NCBI GenBank assembly: GCA_046732855.1
Contig: JBKPNX010000178.1
Coordinates: 1 to 28,347 of the forward strand
Source: JBKPNX01 sp046732855
GTDB lineage: Bacteria > Pseudomonadota > Alphaproteobacteria > Geminicoccales > Geminicoccaceae
Reading direction: 5' to 3'
Length of the DNA: 28,347 nt
Part shown: positions 1 through 8,435 of the stretch, in pieces
How positions within the stretch are numbered: position 1 is the first letter of the stretch
How the letters are laid out: each line of letters begins with the position of its first letter
Notes under the pieces: model-generated
The model's database searches: none
Told to the model about the DNA's origin: nothing
What the model saw: the letters and a program-made list of their open reading frames with translations, nothing else
Made by a program: the position numbers and the translations under genes

Positions 1-505
1 ACGCGCCGATCAGGAGCGCGGAGGGCAGCTCGGAGGCGACCGCGAGCCCGGCGGTGACGTAGACCAGCACGCGACAGAGTCCCATCAGTACCGGGCTCAG
101 CGGGTTGTCCTTGTGCCGCCGGTCGTACAGCACGATCGCGGCGCCGAGCCCGAGGCCGCCCATCAGCGGGCCGAGACCGGTGCCGGCCGGGGCGCCATAG
201 CCGATCCAGAGCAACAACGCGAGACCGAGCCCGATCAACCCGAAGCCGAGCGTGAACACGGTTTCCGCGCTGACCTGGCCCGACGGGATTGGCCGCTCGG
301 GCCGCTCGCGGGCGTCGACCTCGGCATCGTACGCGTCGTTCAGGTACATGCCGGCGACATAGAACAGCGACAGCGCCACCACGAGCGGCGCGGTTCTTGG
401 ATCGGCAACGCTGCCGCCCGCCAGCACGACGCCGGCGAGCGTGTTGGTCCACACGGTCGGCAGGTTGGACACCCGGCCGAGCCGCAGCGCGACCTGCCAG
501 TTCAT
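1..505 (-). CDS. eboC: UbiA-family prenyltransferase, EboC-like (partial, 3' end outside window)
   Basis: About 168 N-terminal residues are visible. The protein begins MNWQVALRLGRVSNLPTVWT, typical of the UbiA/SCO3242-type membrane prenyltransferases. It carries the first Asp-rich motif at residues 56-64 (N56 D57 .. D60 .. D64, in YLNDAYDAEVDARERP), which binds prenyl diphosphate through Mg2+. Hydrophobic segments at about 21-31, 40-55, 83-100 and beyond fit a multi-pass inner-membrane enzyme. The ATG at 505 overlaps the eboE stop as ATGA, so the two are translationally coupled. The family name rests on the motif; the Ebo assignment rests on the adjacent eboD and eboE. In ebo operons this enzyme is thought to prenylate or carry a metabolite that is then exported. 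Its actual substrate cannot be read from the sequence. Confidence 0.9.
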   Translation of the reverse strand, partial: MNWQVALRLGRVSNLPTVWTNTLAGVVLAGGSVADPRTAPLVVALSLFYVAGMYLNDAYDAEVDARERPERPIPSGQVSAETVFTLGFGLIGLGLALLLWIGYGAPAGTGLGPLMGGLGLGAAIVLYDRRHKDNPLSPVLMGLCRVLVYVTAGLAVASELPSALLIGA

Positions 506-1704
506 GCGTCGAGCTGCTCGATCGCCCAGGCGAGTTCGCGCGCGATCGCGCTCGCCACGTCGACCTGGCGATAGTGCGCGGGCAGGACGTCCCAGGTGTA
601 GGTCTCGACCTCGAGATGTCGGGAGATCGGCTGTCGGCGATGCAGCGCCAGGATCTCGCGCAGGAACGCCTGCGTGGTGGAGAAATCCCGCAGCTCAGCG
701 AGAAAGATCGGCACGTGGAAGTGCACGCGCCATTCCGCCCCGACGCTGTCCGCGACGCCGGCCAACGCGTCCGGCAGATCGAGGTGACGCGTGAGCCGGT
801 CGCCGCGCCGCTCGATCACCTGGTGGAGGTAGACCGGCTCATCGAATGGCCGCAGTTGCGCGGCCGTCTCCGGCCCGACCGCGGCGATCCGCAGCGCCGC
901 GCTCAGCTGCAGCTTCGGCACGCTGATTCCGGCCGCCGCCAGCGCGCGCAGGCTAGCCGCCGCATCCTCGAACTCGACCGCGGCATGGCAGACGTCGTAG
1001 CACACGCCGAGGTGCCGCCTGAGCGCGGCTTCGGCATCGCCCCGCGCCAGGCCGGTCAGTTCCGTGAGCTGCCGTACCGCGGCGGCGCCGAACAGGTGCC
1101 GCTCGAAAAAGCGCACGGTCTCGTCGACCGTCTCCAGATAGCACCAGGGTTCCGGCTCGAGCGCCAGCGCGATCGTCCGCCCGGTGCGCTCGCGGATGCC
1201 AACGAGGTGCGCCGCGTGGCGGATCAGATTGCGCGCGACGTCTTCGATCGCGCCCGGCGCCGCGGCTAGCGGCTTGAACGTCCCGGGCACGGTGCTGATG
1301 CTGCCGTCCAGATCCGGGTCGTCCGGCAGCAGCTCGACGAGCAGGTCGGCGAGGCGGTCGCTGTAGGCCAACCGCTCCTCGTGGCGCCAGTCGGGCTGAT
1401 AGACCGCTTCCTTGACCCGGCGGCCGTGGAAGGGGCCGTAGGGAAAGCCGTTGATGGTGAAGACGTAGCAGTCGCTCGCGGCGAGCAGCGCCTTCAGCTC
1501 GTCCATCGCGGCGCGCTCGGCGAGGGCCGCTGCCGCGACCGCGGAGAGCCTGAGCCCGACGCCGAACGGCTGGTCCGGCGCCACCTGCCGCCGCACCTCG
1601 GGCAAGTTGCGGGCGAGCGTCGCCCGCACTTCCGGCCAGCTCTCGCCGGCGTGAATGTTGGTGCAATAGGTGAGATGGCCGAGATTAGGCTCCTTCAGCC
1701 TCAT
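502..1704 (-). CDS. eboE: Metabolite traffic protein EboE (TIM-barrel sugar isomerase-like)
   Basis: This 400-residue protein starts MRLKEPNLGHLTYCTNIHAG; the YCTNIHxGE signature near the N-terminus is characteristic of EboE. The fold is that of xylose-isomerase-like TIM barrels, with acidic and His residues such as ALEPEPWCYLET and HLGVCYDVCHAAVEFED. Ebo clusters move precursors of secondary metabolites (for example scytonemin monomers in cyanobacteria) to the periplasm; the reaction of EboE itself is not established. I chose the ATG at 1704 because it overlaps the eboD stop as ATGA and puts the conserved motif next to the start. An upstream in-frame ATG at 1731 would add nine residues with no homology support. 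It is downstream of eboD and overlaps eboC, so the three form one operon. Confidence 0.9.
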   Translation of the reverse strand: MRLKEPNLGHLTYCTNIHAGESWPEVRATLARNLPEVRRQVAPDQPFGVGLRLSAVAAAALAERAAMDELKALLAASDCYVFTINGFPYGPFHGRRVKEAVYQPDWRHEERLAYSDRLADLLVELLPDDPDLDGSISTVPGTFKPLAAAPGAIEDVARNLIRHAAHLVGIRERTGRTIALALEPEPWCYLETVDETVRFFERHLFGAAAVRQLTELTGLARGDAEAALRRHLGVCYDVCHAAVEFEDAAASLRALAAAGISVPKLQLSAALRIAAVGPETAAQLRPFDEPVYLHQVIERRGDRLTRHLDLPDALAGVADSVGAEWRVHFHVPIFLAELRDFSTTQAFLREILALHRRQPISRHLEVETYTWDVLPAHYRQVDVASAIARELAWAIEQLDA

Positions 1705-2900
1705 GGCGACTGCGCGCGCTCCTTCAGCCAATTGATCGCCGCCACCATGCGCGTCTCGTCGATCGCATGCACCTCGATGCCGGACCCGATCTCCTCGAGC
1801 AGCGTCACCGTGAGCTCGCCACCGAGGTGCTCGCGGAACTCGCGCAGGCCCTCGAGCACCGCGAGACCGCCGTCAGGGCCGCGCGCCTCGAGCGCGGGAT
1901 GCCAGAGCCGAAAGCCCAGGTGTTCGAGCAGGGCGCAGATCCGGTGGTCTTCGCCTTCGGCCAACAGGCCGGCCAGCACCGAGTACCTGGCATCGAGCGC
2001 CATCCCGATCGCGACCGCCTCGCCGTGACGCAGGTGATGCTTGGTCAGGCTCTCCAGCTTGTGCGCCGACCAGTGACCGTAATCCAGAGGCCGCGCGCTG
2101 CCGGTCTCGAACGGATCGCCGCCGTGGGCGATCTGGCGCATGTGCAGCTCGGCGCAACGCCGGATCATCTGCGCCAGCACCGGCTGCTGGAACGTGATCA
2201 GCGCGTCGGCATTGCGTTCCAGCCAGGCAAAAAACGCGCCGTCGCGGATCAGCGCCACCTTCACCGCCTCGGCCATGCCGGCGATCTTGTCGCGCTCGGA
2301 CAGAAGGGGCAGCAGATCGAGGTCGTTCAGGACCGCAAACGGTGGCGCGAACGTGCCGACGAAGTTCTTGACGCCACGGAAGTTGACGCCGTTCTTGACG
2401 CCGACGCCTGAGTCGTCCTGGGCAAGCACCGTTGTCGGCACCCGAATCAGGCGCACCCCGCGGTGGGTCACGGCGGCGACCAGCCCGACCGCGTCCAGCA
2501 CCGCGCCGCCGCCGATCGCGATCACGTACGAATGACGGTCGATCCGATGCTCGAACAGGCGTTGTTGCATCTGCTCGACGAAAAACAGCTCGGACTTGAC
2601 CCGCTCGCCGCCGGGTACCGGGAACGGCGCCGCCACAAGCTCCATGCGCGTGGCGTGGTGACGGGCGTAGCCGACGATCTCCTCGACCAACCCGGGGCGC
2701 GCATCGAGCACGCCGTCGTCGACGAAGACCACGCAGCGATGACGCCGTTCGGGCTCGTGGCGCGCCAGGACCTCGACCAGCACCGGGTTAGCGGGATCGA
2801 ACACGCGCTCGGTGAAATGCACCGGGTACTCGTAGCCGATCGTGAACCGCTGCAGGTGGACGGTGCCTCGGTCGGCGTTGAGCTCGGCCCTCGGACCCAT
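1701..2900 (-). CDS. eboD: 3-dehydroquinate synthase-like protein EboD
   Basis: This is a 399-residue member of the sugar-phosphate cyclase (dehydroquinate synthase-like) superfamily. Numbered from the ATG at 2900, it has the NAD-binding stretch AIGGGAVLDAVG (about 128-139), RVPTTVLAQDDS, and metal ligands matching the family: Glu211 in GMAEAVK, His276 in YGHWSAHKLE and His292 in HLRHGEAV. This enzyme would cyclise a phosphorylated sugar, though EboD proteins are a branch separate from shikimate AroB. The ATG at 2900 is preferred because GAGGGAG lies about ten bases upstream. ATGs at 2954 and 2996 are also in frame but have no clear Shine-Dalgarno sequence and add an Arg-rich tail. It is first in the eboD-eboE-eboC operon; no eboA or eboB lies upstream, where a divergent membrane gene begins instead. 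Confidence 0.9.
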   Translation of the reverse strand: MGPRAELNADRGTVHLQRFTIGYEYPVHFTERVFDPANPVLVEVLARHEPERRHRCVVFVDDGVLDARPGLVEEIVGYARHHATRMELVAAPFPVPGGERVKSELFFVEQMQQRLFEHRIDRHSYVIAIGGGAVLDAVGLVAAVTHRGVRLIRVPTTVLAQDDSGVGVKNGVNFRGVKNFVGTFAPPFAVLNDLDLLPLLSERDKIAGMAEAVKVALIRDGAFFAWLERNADALITFQQPVLAQMIRRCAELHMRQIAHGGDPFETGSARPLDYGHWSAHKLESLTKHHLRHGEAVAIGMALDARYSVLAGLLAEGEDHRICALLEHLGFRLWHPALEARGPDGGLAVLEGLREFREHLGGELTVTLLEEIGSGIEVHAIDETRMVAAINWLKERAQSP

Positions 2901-3060
2901 GCGTCTCTGTCTCCCTCGCGTCCGGCGCCGCGGCGCCTCGAGGCGGTTTTCCATGCTTGCCGCGGACCCCGCTCTGCGCCAATCATTTGCGGGCATGCCC
3001 GTCGCGATCCGGCAGGATCGCCAGTGCGGCCACCGGCCATCTAAGGCGTGGAGCGAACCG

Positions 3061-3420
3061 ATGCACTATGTCAATGGCTTTTTCTGCGTGGTTCTGACGC
3101 TGTTCGCTCTCGTGCAGTACAACGATCCCGATGCCCTGCTGTGGTTCCTGATCTACGCGATCCCGGCCGCGTGGGCCGGTTTCGCGGCATTTCGGCCAGA
3201 CCTGCTGCAGGCTCGGCCGCTCACCATCACGTCGTACGCGGCCTCTCTCGCCGCCGCCATTCTCGGCAGCCTGTATCTCTGGCCCTCCCTCCCGGCGAAC
3301 TGGATCCACGTGGAGGAGGAGCGGGAAGGTCTGGGCATGATCATGACCGCGCTCGCCCTCGCGCTGGTCGGGATCGCCTGGTGGCACCGGGGGCACTGGC
3401 AGCCGCACACTGCGGGATGA
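3061..3420 (+). CDS. TMEM220-like small transmembrane protein
   Basis: This 119-residue, four-helix membrane protein has hydrophobic segments at about 5-18, 25-44, 58-76 and 92-107. The N-terminal pattern VQYNDPDALLWFLIY is the hallmark of the TMEM220 family (bacterial relatives of a vertebrate transmembrane protein of unknown function). The start at 3061 is supported by GGAG seven bases upstream. A longer reading frame extends upstream to 2842, but that part overlaps the divergent eboD start and lacks homology. It is transcribed divergently from eboD. No function is known. Confidence 0.8.
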   Translation: MHYVNGFFCVVLTLFALVQYNDPDALLWFLIYAIPAAWAGFAAFRPDLLQARPLTITSYAASLAAAILGSLYLWPSLPANWIHVEEEREGLGMIMTALALALVGIAWWHRGHWQPHTAG

Positions 3421-3581
3421 CGGCTTCGCGGCCATTGCCAGAGAGGGGCGATGCCAGGTCGGGCCGGGAACGCGATCGTCAAACGACTATCCTGATGGGG
3501 TGGCCAGCCTAGTCCAGGTTCTTCATTGAAGGTCAGGGCAGGCGCGGACTGAAAGGTCGCGGCATTCGGAGGGGAGACATC

Positions 3582-4742
3582 ATGAGCAGGCAACCCGAAC
3601 CCTTCACGCTGCACGTGCCCGATGCCGCGATCGCCGATCTGCGCGAGCGCCTCGCGCGCACGCGTTTCCCGGACCAGGCGCCAGGGGCGCCGTGGGCCTA
3701 CGGCAGCGACCTCGCCTACATGCAAGAGCTGGTCGGCTACTGGCAGCGCGATTTCGACTGGCGCGCCGAGGAAGCGCGGCTCAACGCCTTTCCGCAGTAC
3801 AAGGCGCCGCTGCACGGCATCGACGTCCACTTCCTGCACGTTCCCGGCAAGGGGCCCGATCCGATGCCGCTCCTGCTGGCGCACGGCTGGCCTGGTTCGG
3901 TGTATGAGCTCCTGGACCTGATTCCCCGCCTGACCGATCCGGCGCGCTTCGGCGGCGATCCGGCCGATGCGTTCACGGTCGTAGCGCCCTCGCTGCCCGG
4001 CTATGGCTTGTCGTTCACAGAAGGTCAGCCGCGCTTCGCGCTAGAGGCGATCGCCGACTGCCTGGCCGAACTGATGAGCGTCCTCGGGTATGAGCGCTTT
4101 GCCGCGCAGGGCGGCGACTGGGGCGCGTTCGTCGCGTCGCGCCTCGGCCATGCCCATGCCGCGCGCATGATTGGCATTCACATCACCCTGCTGGCGATCC
4201 GGCGCGACCCCACCATGGTGGCCGAGCCCACGCCGGAAGAGCGGCGCTACCTGAACGAGCTCGCCGTCTTCCTCAAGGAAGAGACCGGCTATCAGTGGAT
4301 CCAGGGCACGCGCCCGCAGACGCTCGCCTTCGGGCTGACCGACTCGCCGGCGGGGCTCGCAGCCTGGATTGTCGAGAAATTCCACGTCTGGTCCGACCGC
4401 GGCGGCGATCTCGAGTCGGTGTTCACCAAGGACCAGCTACTCGCGAACATCAGCCTGTACTGGTTCACCGGGGCAATCGGCTCGTCGTTCTGGCCGTACT
4501 ACGCGCGCATGCACGGACCCTGGCCGATTCCCGAGGGCGTGACCATCGACGTGCCAACCGGCTACTGCCAGTTCCCGCGCGAGATCCTGCGCCCGCCCCG
4601 CTCGCTCGCCGAACGCACCTACAGCGACATCCGGCGCTGGAGCGTGATGCCGAAGGGCGGGCATTTTTCGGCGCTGGAGCAGCCCGACGCCTTGGCGACC
4701 GAGGTCCGTGCGTTCTTCCGCCTGCTGCGCCCTCCGCATTGA
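3582..4742 (+). CDS. Epoxide hydrolase, EHN-domain alpha/beta hydrolase
   Basis: This 386-residue protein has the N-terminal EHN domain (about 5-110) followed by an alpha/beta-hydrolase core. Visible catalytic elements are the oxyanion-hole motif HGWPGS (101-106), the nucleophile Asp179 in GGDWGA, tyrosines that could activate the epoxide oxygen in FWPYYARM (306-307), and the catalytic His361 in KGGHFSALEQP near the C-terminus. Length and motif spacing match juvenile-hormone/microsomal-type bacterial epoxide hydrolases, which open epoxides to diols through an aspartyl ester intermediate. There is no signal peptide, so it is cytosolic. GGAGGGGAG lies just upstream of the ATG. It converges with ohr, with only 37 bases between stops. 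The natural epoxide substrate is unknown. Confidence 0.93.
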   Translation: MSRQPEPFTLHVPDAAIADLRERLARTRFPDQAPGAPWAYGSDLAYMQELVGYWQRDFDWRAEEARLNAFPQYKAPLHGIDVHFLHVPGKGPDPMPLLLAHGWPGSVYELLDLIPRLTDPARFGGDPADAFTVVAPSLPGYGLSFTEGQPRFALEAIADCLAELMSVLGYERFAAQGGDWGAFVASRLGHAHAARMIGIHITLLAIRRDPTMVAEPTPEERRYLNELAVFLKEETGYQWIQGTRPQTLAFGLTDSPAGLAAWIVEKFHVWSDRGGDLESVFTKDQLLANISLYWFTGAIGSSFWPYYARMHGPWPIPEGVTIDVPTGYCQFPREILRPPRSLAERTYSDIRRWSVMPKGGHFSALEQPDALATEVRAFFRLLRPPH

Positions 4743-4744
4743 CG

Positions 4745-4774
4745 CTCAGGACGGCTGGCGGCGCCGCGCCTGAG
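4745..4774. terminator. Possible bidirectional terminator hairpin between convergent genes
   Basis: CTCAGG (4745-4750) pairs with CCTGAG (4769-4774) around a GC-rich loop, in the 37-base gap between the stops of the convergent epoxide hydrolase and ohr genes. Position and symmetry suit a shared terminator, but there is no T-run and the stem is only six base pairs. Confidence 0.35.
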
Positions 4775-4779
4775 GCGGT

Positions 4780-5202
4780 TCACACCACGCGCAGGCGTAC
4801 CGGTACGTTGCCGCGCGTAGCGTTCGAGTACGGGCACACTTGGTGCGCCTTCTCGACCAGAGCCTCGGCCGCGGCCCGATCCACTCCGGGAAGCGCCACG
4901 TCGAGGCCGATGTCGAGCCCGAAGCCGCCCTCCGAGCGCGGGCCGATGCCAACGGTCGCGGTAACGGACGTGTCGGCCGGCACCTTCGGGCCGCCCTGGG
5001 CGGCGACGTGCTGCATCGCGCCGAGAAAGCAGGCCGCGTAGCCAGCGGCGAACAGCTGTTCCGGGTTGTTGCCATCGCCGCGGCCGCCCAGCTCCTTGGG
5101 CCGCGCCAGCTTGACCTCGAACGCGCCGTCCTTGGTCGCGGCGCGGCCATCGCGGCCGCCGGTCGCGGTGGCGGTGGTGGTGTACTTCACGTCGACGGGC
5201 AT
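4780..5202 (-). CDS. ohr: Organic hydroperoxide resistance protein, Ohr/OsmC family
   Basis: This 140-residue thiol peroxidase reduces organic hydroperoxides, usually with lipoylated partners. The peroxidatic Cys58 is in AAGYAACFLGA and the resolving Cys123 is in QVCPYSNATRGN. Glu48 (NPEQLF) and an Arg near residue 18-20 fit the Ohr active site. The spacing between the two cysteines and the full length match the Ohr subfamily rather than OsmC. The ATG at 5202 is chosen because GGGGAGG lies six to seven bases upstream; an upstream ATG at 5253 would add 17 unconserved residues. No ohrR regulator gene is next to it, so any OhrR control must act from elsewhere. It converges with the epoxide hydrolase gene. 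Confidence 0.95.
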   Translation of the reverse strand: MPVDVKYTTTATATGGRDGRAATKDGAFEVKLARPKELGGRGDGNNPEQLFAAGYAACFLGAMQHVAAQGGPKVPADTSVTATVGIGPRSEGGFGLDIGLDVALPGVDRAAAEALVEKAHQVCPYSNATRGNVPVRLRVV

Positions 5203-5748
5203 GATGGCCCTCCCCGAAAGCTGGACGATGATCTGCGGCGAGCCGCGCGGCACAGGTCGTTATAGGCCATTCTCGACGCGCGCCAATCGTGGACGGGGCG
5301 AGGGCAGCATCACAATCATGCGCGCCGGGCGATCCCGACCAGATTGCCATCAGGGTAGTTTTTTAGGCTTGGCAGTGCCGAATCCAGGGTACGAGCGTTA
5401 GCCTGTAGCTTGCAGCATGCGGGATCCAGCCACCACCGAGCCGGCCATGACCGCGCCGATCGAGAGAAGCGCGCTTTCCGCGGGCCGGAGGCAGATGGTC
5501 GATGGCGAGGACCTGGCCGGCTGGTCGCGGGAGCGACGGGCGCGGAGCGGCTGAAGGAGAGCCCGCAATGCGCCGCGAACGCCTGTAACCTTGATGGACA
5601 TGACCGAGCACGAATATGCACAGTGCTCGAAGTGTCGCTCAAAGCGGCAGGAGTGCCCAATGTTGCGCTGCCAATTGCTTGCTTGCTTTGGGCACCAGGG
5701 GGGAAGACGCGAGTCACGAGGTGACAGGGTCGCAGGGAGAATACGCCT
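5203..5748. other. Gene-poor stretch between ohr and the OFA remnant
   Basis: I see no convincing gene here. Overlapping short frames exist on both strands. The most notable is a plus-strand Cys-rich frame from about 5594 to 5773 (CxxC then two more Cys within 20 residues: QCSKCRSKRQECPMLRC), without a Shine-Dalgarno sequence. A minus-strand frame, 5398-5601, ends with a hydrophobic Ala/Gly-rich stretch. A run of six T lies near 5355. The stretch must contain the ohr promoter and probably the promoter of the former OFA transporter. Confidence 0.5.
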
Positions 5749-6167
5749 ATGCCTGCCATGGATACAGCGCTGACCGCTTCAGCTCCCCGAGCGGGTCTTC
5801 TAGACCGGTCGCGGATCATCGCCAAACCTGGGTTCAATCGCTGGCTCGTGCCGCCCGCAGCCTGGCGATCCATCTGTGCATCGGTATGGCGTATGGTTTC
5901 AGCGTTTTCTGGCTGCCACTCTCGCGCGCCCTCGGCGTCACGGAGTCGGTCCCCTGCCCGGCCGACAGCGGCCTGCTGACGGCCCTGTTCACGACCAGCT
6001 GCGACTGGAGGATCAGCGATCTCGGCTGGATGTACACGCTGTTCTTCGTCTTCCTCGGCACCGCGGCCGCGACCTGGGGCGGCTGGCTCGAGCGGGCGGG
6101 GCCGCGCAAGGCAGGCTTTGTCGCCGCCTGTCTGTGGTGCGGGGGGCTGCTGATTTCGGCGGTGGGT
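5749..6167 (+). pseudogene. Truncated, frameshifted OFA-family MFS transporter (oxalate/formate-antiporter type)
   Basis: The start is well formed: GGGAG nine bases before the ATG at 5749, then MPAMDTALTASAP and the family-typical KPGFNRWLVPPAA. At about 5860-5864 one base is missing. The reading then continues one frame over as LAIHLCIGMAYGFSVFWLPL, where OFA proteins have the first transmembrane helix. The second frame continues through a further helix (LGWMYTLFFVFLGTAAATWG) and LERAGPRKAGFVAACLWCGG. Homology stops near 6167, where only about 140 of the usual 500-plus residues have been read, followed by unrelated residues and a stop at 6197. The lost 3' part coincides with the end of the Liv cluster (LivF stop at 6205), so this looks like a rearrangement breakpoint. 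It cannot make a functional transporter. Confidence 0.85.
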
Positions 6168-6204
6168 TTTAAGGCAAACGCGCCGTTGCGCCATTAGTTA
6201 GAGT

Positions 6205-7029
6205 TCAAACCCAGCGTCTCCGGCGCCGGTACGACGTCATATCGCGAAAGCTCTTGCGGCCCTCGGCCGAAATTCCGAGGTAGAATTCCTTCACGTCCTT
6301 GTTCTCCGCCAACGCCTTGGCGGGGCCGTCGAGCACGATGCGGCCATTCTCCAGGATGTAGCCGTAGTCGGCGAATTTGAGAGCGACGTTGGTGTTCTGC
6401 TCGGCGAGCAGAATGCTGACGCCTTCCTTGTGGTTCAAATCGCGGACGATCTCGAAGATTTCGGCGAGGATCTGGGGTGCCAAGCCCATCGACGGCTCGT
6501 CGAGCAGGAGCATGCTGGGCTTCGCCATCATCGCGCGGCCGATCGCCGTCATCTGCTGTTCGCCGCCGGAAGTGTAGCCCGCGAGACTCCTCCGACGTTC
6601 CTTCAGCCGTGGGAAATAGGCGTAGACCCGATCGAGGGCCGCCTGCAGCTCCGCCCCCTTAATCGGCCGGCTATAGGCGCCGGTGATCAGATTCTCCTCG
6701 ACGGTCAGATGCGCAAAGCAGCGGCGACCCTCCATCACCTGAACCATGCCCATACTTACCAGATCGCCGGGCGTCAGTTTGTCGGTGCGCCGCCCGCGGA
6801 ACTCGATCGAGCCCTTGGTCACAGCGCCACGCTCGGCGGCGAGCAGCGTCGAGATGGACTTTAGCGTAGTACTCTTGCCCGCGCCGTTGCCGCCGAGCAG
6901 CGCGACGATGCCCCCTTGCGGGACCTCGAGCGAGACGCCGTGCAGGACGAGGATCACATGGTCGTAGATCACCTCGATGTTCTTGACCGCCAGGAGCGGA
7001 CCCTTTGCTACGGCGGCGTCCATCGGCAT
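6205..7029 (-). CDS. livF: Branched-chain-type ABC transporter ATP-binding protein LivF
   Basis: This 274-residue ATPase subunit of a HAAT-family (branched-chain amino acid/amide/carboxylate) importer has an intact nucleotide site: Walker A GGNGAGKST (46-54), signature SGGEQ (154-158) and Walker B LLLDEPSMGL (174-183). The C-terminus KEFYLGISAEGRKSFRD and its basic tail are typical of LivF proteins found beside an AMP-binding synthetase, and the protein is complete at this end. A second in-frame ATG at 7023 is possible; GGGCGGG just upstream could serve either. It is the last gene of the cluster, 77 bases after the binding-protein gene. Substrate specificity cannot be read from this subunit. 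Confidence 0.93.
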   Translation of the reverse strand: MPMDAAVAKGPLLAVKNIEVIYDHVILVLHGVSLEVPQGGIVALLGGNGAGKSTTLKSISTLLAAERGAVTKGSIEFRGRRTDKLTPGDLVSMGMVQVMEGRRCFAHLTVEENLITGAYSRPIKGAELQAALDRVYAYFPRLKERRRSLAGYTSGGEQQMTAIGRAMMAKPSMLLLDEPSMGLAPQILAEIFEIVRDLNHKEGVSILLAEQNTNVALKFADYGYILENGRIVLDGPAKALAENKDVKEFYLGISAEGRKSFRDMTSYRRRRRWV

Positions 7030-7072
7030 CCCGCCCTAGCCCCGAGCCGGCGAGCCTGGGGCGGCGAGCGAT

Positions 7073-7086
7073 TGCCACTCCTGGCA
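7073..7086 (-). other. Small hairpin between binding-protein gene and livF
   Basis: TGCCA and TGGCA form a 5-bp stem with a 4-base loop in the 77-base spacer. Such intercistronic stem-loops often follow binding-protein genes and let them be expressed more highly than the rest of the operon. This is inference; the stem is short. Confidence 0.3.
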
Positions 7087-7106
7087 GCGCTGGCCGGTGC
7101 CACCGA

Positions 7107-8435
7107 TCAAGAGGCGCATTCGCGCGGCGTGATGTTGTTCTCCGCGGCATATTTCGCCGCCGACTCCTCGATCAGCTTGCGGATGAAAGCGGGATCGGGC
7201 GCGGCGAGCCAGTCCGACACCATCTGGAACTTGGTGCCATCCCATTGCATCATTCGCCAACGCTGGGCGCCGTCGTGCTTGGCGCAGGTGATCTTGAAGG
7301 GCGAGAGCATGCCTTCGACGCCGAGCTCCGTCAGTTTGGCCTCCGTCATGTCGAGCGCCTCGTAGCCGTCGCGGAACTCGGGACCGTTCACCGCCTTGCC
7401 GACCTTGTTGTGCATCGTCTGGGCGTTCTTCAGCGCCTCGATCCACATGACCGCAGCGCCGACGCCGCGGTTGTAGTAGACGGTGCCGACGCGCTTGGGA
7501 TTCTGCATGTTGCCCTTGCCGGCGCCATAGACGACCTTCTCGATGTCCTCGATCAGCGGGAATTTTCCCGGCACCGCGTTGGCCGCGACGTAAGTGCCGA
7601 TCGCTTCATCGCCGGCGGGGATCATGTCCTCCTCCGCGCCGCCGAAGGTCACATAGATCATCTTTTCGCGCGGGAAGCCGACGCGGGCGGCGGTCGTGAT
7701 CGCGGTGGAGTTCATGCCCGAGCCCGCGCCCCAGAAGGTAACCCAGTCGGGCCGCTCGCGGCGGATCTGCAGCCATTGGGACTGCTGCTCCAGGCCGGGC
7801 GGCGGGACCGCGATTTCGATCAGCTCGACGCCCCAGTCCTTGGCGATCTGGCGCATCGCGGGCAGCGGCTCGCGGCCGTAGGCCGTGTCGATGTGCAGGT
7901 GGACGATCTTCTTGCCCTTCATATTGGGAATGCCGCCCTCCTGCTCCGCCATGAAGCCCATCTGGACCGCAATCTGACCCCAATAGTGACCCGCGGCGTT
8001 GAAGACCCACGGCCAGACCCTGCCGTCGGCGGCATCGGTGCGGCCATAGCCGTATTGCGCCAGGACGACATTGTCGGGCGCCATACGCCCAATCACGGCA
8101 TAGGCGCCGGGCGTGCCGAGCGTGTCGAACACGACCATCTTCTGATCGCCCTTGGTGAGCAGGCGCTGGTAGCATTCGACCGTGCGCGCGGCGTTGTATT
8201 CGGTCTCGCACTCTTCCCAGGTCAGCGTCACGCCATTGACGCCTCCGTGCTTCATATTGACGTAGTTCAGGTAATCGATGATGCCGCCATAGTAGCCGGT
8301 ACCCATCGCGGAATAAGGACCGACCCGGCTGCTCGGTATGCCGAAATACTGCTCCTCTGCCTGGCTCGACGGTGCTGCCATGGCAATCGCGGAGGCCACG
8401 CCAAGGGCAAGCAGCGTTCTTTGGTGAATGGTCAT
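7107..8435 (-). CDS. Periplasmic substrate-binding protein of branched-chain-type ABC transporter
   Basis: This 442-residue protein has a signal peptide: a short basic start (MTIHQR), a hydrophobic core (TLLALGVASAIAMAA) and a likely cleavage site after SSQA. The mature part is a type I periplasmic binding protein (LivJ/LivK superfamily, COG0683-like) with typical stretches such as TLTWEECETEYNAARTVEC and KIVHLHIDTAYGREPLPAM. Two in-frame starts exist, at 8435 and 8474, each preceded by its own GGAGG-like site. I prefer 8435 because it starts exactly at the signal peptide. The ligand is unknown; association with an acyl-CoA synthetase remnant suggests a carboxylic acid rather than an amino acid. 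It is the fourth gene of the operon, after livM and before livF. Confidence 0.92.
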   Translation of the reverse strand: MTIHQRTLLALGVASAIAMAAPSSQAEEQYFGIPSSRVGPYSAMGTGYYGGIIDYLNYVNMKHGGVNGVTLTWEECETEYNAARTVECYQRLLTKGDQKMVVFDTLGTPGAYAVIGRMAPDNVVLAQYGYGRTDAADGRVWPWVFNAAGHYWGQIAVQMGFMAEQEGGIPNMKGKKIVHLHIDTAYGREPLPAMRQIAKDWGVELIEIAVPPPGLEQQSQWLQIRRERPDWVTFWGAGSGMNSTAITTAARVGFPREKMIYVTFGGAEEDMIPAGDEAIGTYVAANAVPGKFPLIEDIEKVVYGAGKGNMQNPKRVGTVYYNRGVGAAVMWIEALKNAQTMHNKVGKAVNGPEFRDGYEALDMTEAKLTELGVEGMLSPFKITCAKHDGAQRWRMMQWDGTKFQMVSDWLAAPDPAFIRKLIEESAAKYAAENNITPRECAS

